Source of the DNA: CAG-1031 sp964556785
GTDB taxonomy: Bacteria; Bacteroidota; Bacteroidia; Bacteroidales; Muribaculaceae
Assembly (NCBI GenBank): GCA_964556785.1
Contig: CAZKXM010000089.1
Span: 1-8,059, forward strand
Direction: 5' to 3'
Length of the DNA stretch: 8,059 bases
Shown: piece after piece, positions 6,319 through 8,059 of the stretch
Layout: each line of letters opens with the position of its first letter
Position numbering within the stretch: the first letter of the stretch is position 1
Program-made: the position numbers and the translations under genes
The notes under the pieces: model-generated
Seen by the model: the letters and a program-made list of their open reading frames with translations, nothing else
The model's database searches: none
What the model was told of the DNA's origin: nothing

Positions 6319-7677
6319 AAGCTGCTCCAGAGCCTGCTCCATCGTGAGGGTTTGCTGGGTGCCGTCGGTCATGTTCCTGAGCGTCACGGTGCCGTCGGCA
6401 GCCTCGCTCTCGCCCACCATAGCCACGAACGGAATGCCGAGATCGTCGGCATACTTCATCTGCTTCTTCATCTTGGCTGCATCAGGATAGAGGTCGGCCG
6501 ACACTCCGGCCTGACGGAAACGGTCGACCATCAGGGCAGCCGCTTCAGCCTCCTTATCGCCGAAGTTGACAAACAGAACTTTGGTCGACTGCATGATCTC
6601 GTCGGGATAGAGTCCGAGCGCATTGAGCACATCGTAGATACGGTCGGCTCCGAACGACACTCCCACTCCCGAGATGCCCGGCATGCCGAACACACCGGTG
6701 AGGTTGTCGTAGCGGCCGCCACCCGATATCGATCCTATCTCCACATCAAGCGCCTTGACCTCGATGATGGTGCCTGTATAGTAATTCAGGCCGCGCGCGA
6801 GCGACACATCGAGATCGAGCTGAGCCTTGAGCCCGCGGGCCATAACCTTCGATGTCACGAACCGCAGCTCCTCAACTCCCTTGAGCCCTGTTTCGCTGTC
6901 GCGCAGAATCTCGGCGAGTTTGTCGAGCCGCTCGGTGATCGTGCCGTCGATCATCAGCACCGGCACGAGTTTCTCGACAGCCCCGGGTGTCAGTCCGCGC
7001 TCAAGCAGCTCTGCCTTGACATTGTCGAGCCCTATCTTGTCGATCTTGTCGATCGCCACGGTTATGTCGATCAGTTTATCGGGTTCGCCGATCACTTCGG
7101 CAATGCCGGCGAGCACCTTGCGGTTGTTGAGCTTGATGGCAATCCTCACACCGAGGCGCGCAAACACATCGTCAACCATCTTGAGCAGCTCAACCTCATT
7201 GAGAAGCGAGTCGCTGCCCACAACATCGGCGTCACACTGATAGAACTCCCTGTAGCGCCCTTTCTGCGGACGGTCGGCACGCCACACGGGCTGGATCTGA
7301 TAGCGCTTGAAGGGCATCTGCAGGTCATTGCGGCGCATCACCACAAAGCGGGCGAAGGGGACAGTAAGATCATAGCGCAGACCCTTTTCGCAGATCTGTG
7401 CCGCGAGCCTGGCGCGCGCATCCTCATCGGCCACGAGGGCCGGATCGACCCCGCGCATGAAATCGCCCGAGTTGAGGATCTTGAACAGGAGCTTATCGCC
7501 CTCCTCGCCATATTTTCCCATGAGTGTCGACAGGTTTTCGAGAGCGGGGGTCTCGATCTGACGGAAGCCGTAGAGGTGAAACACATTGCGGATTGTGTCG
7601 AAAATATAGTTTCGGCGCGCCATCTCGGCGGGGGTGAAGTCGCGCGTGCCTTTGGGAATGCAGGGTTTCTGGGCCAT
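6313..7677 (-). CDS. hisS: Histidine--tRNA ligase (histidyl-tRNA synthetase)
   Basis: 454 residues, a class II aminoacyl-tRNA synthetase that charges tRNA-His with histidine in the cytoplasm. Near the N-terminus is KGTRDFTP (9-16), typical of HisRS. Class II motif 2 is seen as YREFYQCDADVVGSDS (142-157). The histidine-specific signatures are LARGLNYYTGTIIEV (293-307) and SISGGGRYDNLTGVFG (316-331). Motif 3 is GVGVSFGADRIYDVL (337-351). The C-terminal anticodon-binding domain starts near KVLFVNFGDKEAEAA (366-380) and ends at EQALEQLA. Length and motif order are normal and nothing is missing. The ATG at 7675-7677 gives MAQKPCIPKGTRDF, the usual HisRS beginning, and lies about 30 bases from the predicted transcription start. 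A 456-codon open frame on the opposite strand is a by-product of codon bias. Confidence 0.97.
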   Translation of the reverse strand: MAQKPCIPKGTRDFTPAEMARRNYIFDTIRNVFHLYGFRQIETPALENLSTLMGKYGEEGDKLLFKILNSGDFMRGVDPALVADEDARARLAAQICEKGLRYDLTVPFARFVVMRRNDLQMPFKRYQIQPVWRADRPQKGRYREFYQCDADVVGSDSLLNEVELLKMVDDVFARLGVRIAIKLNNRKVLAGIAEVIGEPDKLIDITVAIDKIDKIGLDNVKAELLERGLTPGAVEKLVPVLMIDGTITERLDKLAEILRDSETGLKGVEELRFVTSKVMARGLKAQLDLDVSLARGLNYYTGTIIEVKALDVEIGSISGGGRYDNLTGVFGMPGISGVGVSFGADRIYDVLNALGLYPDEIMQSTKVLFVNFGDKEAEAAALMVDRFRQAGVSADLYPDAAKMKKQMKYADDLGIPFVAMVGESEAADGTVTLRNMTDGTQQTLTMEQALEQLA

Positions 7678-7713
7678 TGCCTTATCAGTTTGAATGATTG
7701 TTGTTGGTCAGCG

Positions 7714-7745
7714 CAAAGTTAGCGAATTTTTTCCAACTGATAAAA
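7714..7745 (-). promoter_or_regulatory. Bacteroides-type promoter for hisS
   Basis: The minus strand reads TAACTTTG (complement of 7714-7721), an exact TAnnTTTG -7 box, with TTTT (complement of 7742-7745) 20 bases upstream at the -33 position in place of TTTG. Transcription would begin near 7707, leaving a leader of about 30 bases before the ATG. The -33 element is made of the U-run of the preceding gene's terminator. Confidence 0.65.
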
Positions 7746-7786
7746 AAGCGGGGCCACGTCAGGGCCAAAGCCCCCGGTGACCCCGC
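7742..7786 (-). terminator. Intrinsic terminator of the glutamine synthetase gene
   Basis: On the minus strand GCGGGG (7786-7781) pairs with CCCCGC (7753-7748), with additional inner pairing GTG/CAC (7777-7779 with 7755-7757, written on the plus strand) and GGGC/GCCC (7762-7765 with 7770-7773). Six T (complement of 7742-7747) follow the stem directly. It begins about 40 bases after the stop at 7827-7829. Confidence 0.85.
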
Positions 7787-7826
7787 GGTGAGTTCGGGTT
7801 AGTGATGCCGATGCTCCTCTGACGCT

Positions 7827-8059
7827 TTAGCCGCAGTGGAAGTAGCGGTTCACGAGCTTCTGCATCTTCTTGTTGTCCTCGATCGCCTCCTTAATCAGGC
7901 GGGCGTCGTCGTAAGCCTCAAGGCGCTTGATCACACCGTCGATCATGCGCGGGCTGAACACGTTATACTCCTCATAGATGGCGCGCTGATCCTGGAGCCG
8001 TTTGGCCGATTCGCCGCAGTTGGCGGGGAGCTGCTTGAGCTTGGCGAGCTTGTCGGCGT
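7827..8059 (-). CDS. Probable glutamine synthetase, C-terminal fragment
   Basis: A minus-strand frame runs in from the right edge to a TAA at 7827-7829 and gives 76 residues: ADKLAKLKQLPANCGESAK, then RLQDQRAIYEEYNVFSPRM, IDGVIKRLEAYDDARLIKEA, ending QKLVNRYFHCG. I recognise this as like the end of the roughly 500-residue glutamine synthetases of Bacteroidales, which carry an LP..C..SA..L...RA.YE..NVFSP.MID segment and finish in FHCG. This is from memory of the family, not a search, and the ATP- and glutamate-binding motifs lie outside the window. If correct, the product condenses glutamate and ammonia to glutamine. The strong terminator just downstream shows that it ends its own transcription unit. 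The frame is certainly coding; the product name is probable. Confidence 0.65.
   Translation of the reverse strand, partial: ADKLAKLKQLPANCGESAKRLQDQRAIYEEYNVFSPRMIDGVIKRLEAYDDARLIKEAIEDNKKMQKLVNRYFHCG

Noticed and set aside
6352..7722. 456-codon open frame on the plus strand opposite hisS
   Set aside because: It mirrors hisS almost end to end, its translation is His/Glu/Leu-rich without any recognisable domain, and the opposite frame encodes an unmistakable histidyl-tRNA synthetase. Codon bias in GC-rich genes commonly leaves such antisense frames open.

Overview
The window reads as chromosomal DNA of a Bacteroidota bacterium, most likely order Bacteroidales. The GC content looks to be in the mid-50s by eye, which would suit a Muribaculaceae-like gut commensal, but the family assignment is inference. 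Supporting signs are: promoters of the Bacteroides type (-7 box TAnnTTTG with a -33 TTG/TTTT element) instead of typical sigma70 boxes; no obvious Shine-Dalgarno sequences but A/T-rich leaders before start codons; a FadL/OmpP1-like outer-membrane protein; and a glutamine synthetase tail that resembles Bacteroidales enzymes.

Layout. A 3'-terminal fragment of a type I pullulanase gene (2-739, +) converges on a minus-strand block and is separated from it by a hairpin terminator (769-795). The block reads leftward from about 5562. It starts at a clear Bacteroides-type promoter and encodes an exported, extremely tryptophan-rich protein of 400 residues with an Arg-Pro repeat region and a Gly/Arg tail (4265-5467). 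After a 75-base gap with a weak hairpin comes a FadL/OmpP1-like outer-membrane beta-barrel (2582-4189). Its stop codon overlaps by one base the start of a PIF1/RecD-like superfamily 1 helicase with a TPR-like C-terminus (816-2582). A strong, probably bidirectional terminator (5573-5627) separates this block from a DUF308/HdeD-like six-helix membrane protein (5656-6207, -), whose leader carries a perfect 8+8 dyad. Upstream are hisS (6313-7677, -) with its own promoter, and the C-terminal end of a probable glutamine synthetase gene (7827-8059, -) whose terminator abuts the hisS promoter.

How the genes fit together. Most are housekeeping or metabolic: alpha-glucan debranching, histidyl-tRNA charging and glutamine synthesis. 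The unusual part is the minus-strand cluster of Trp-rich exported protein, outer-membrane barrel and helicase. The first two could work together at the cell surface. The helicase is tied to the barrel gene by overlap, not by any obvious function. There is no mobile element, CRISPR array, tRNA or rRNA, and no intergenic gap longer than about 190 bases. I see no complete new multi-gene system; the Trp-rich protein and its cluster are the best candidates for something poorly described.
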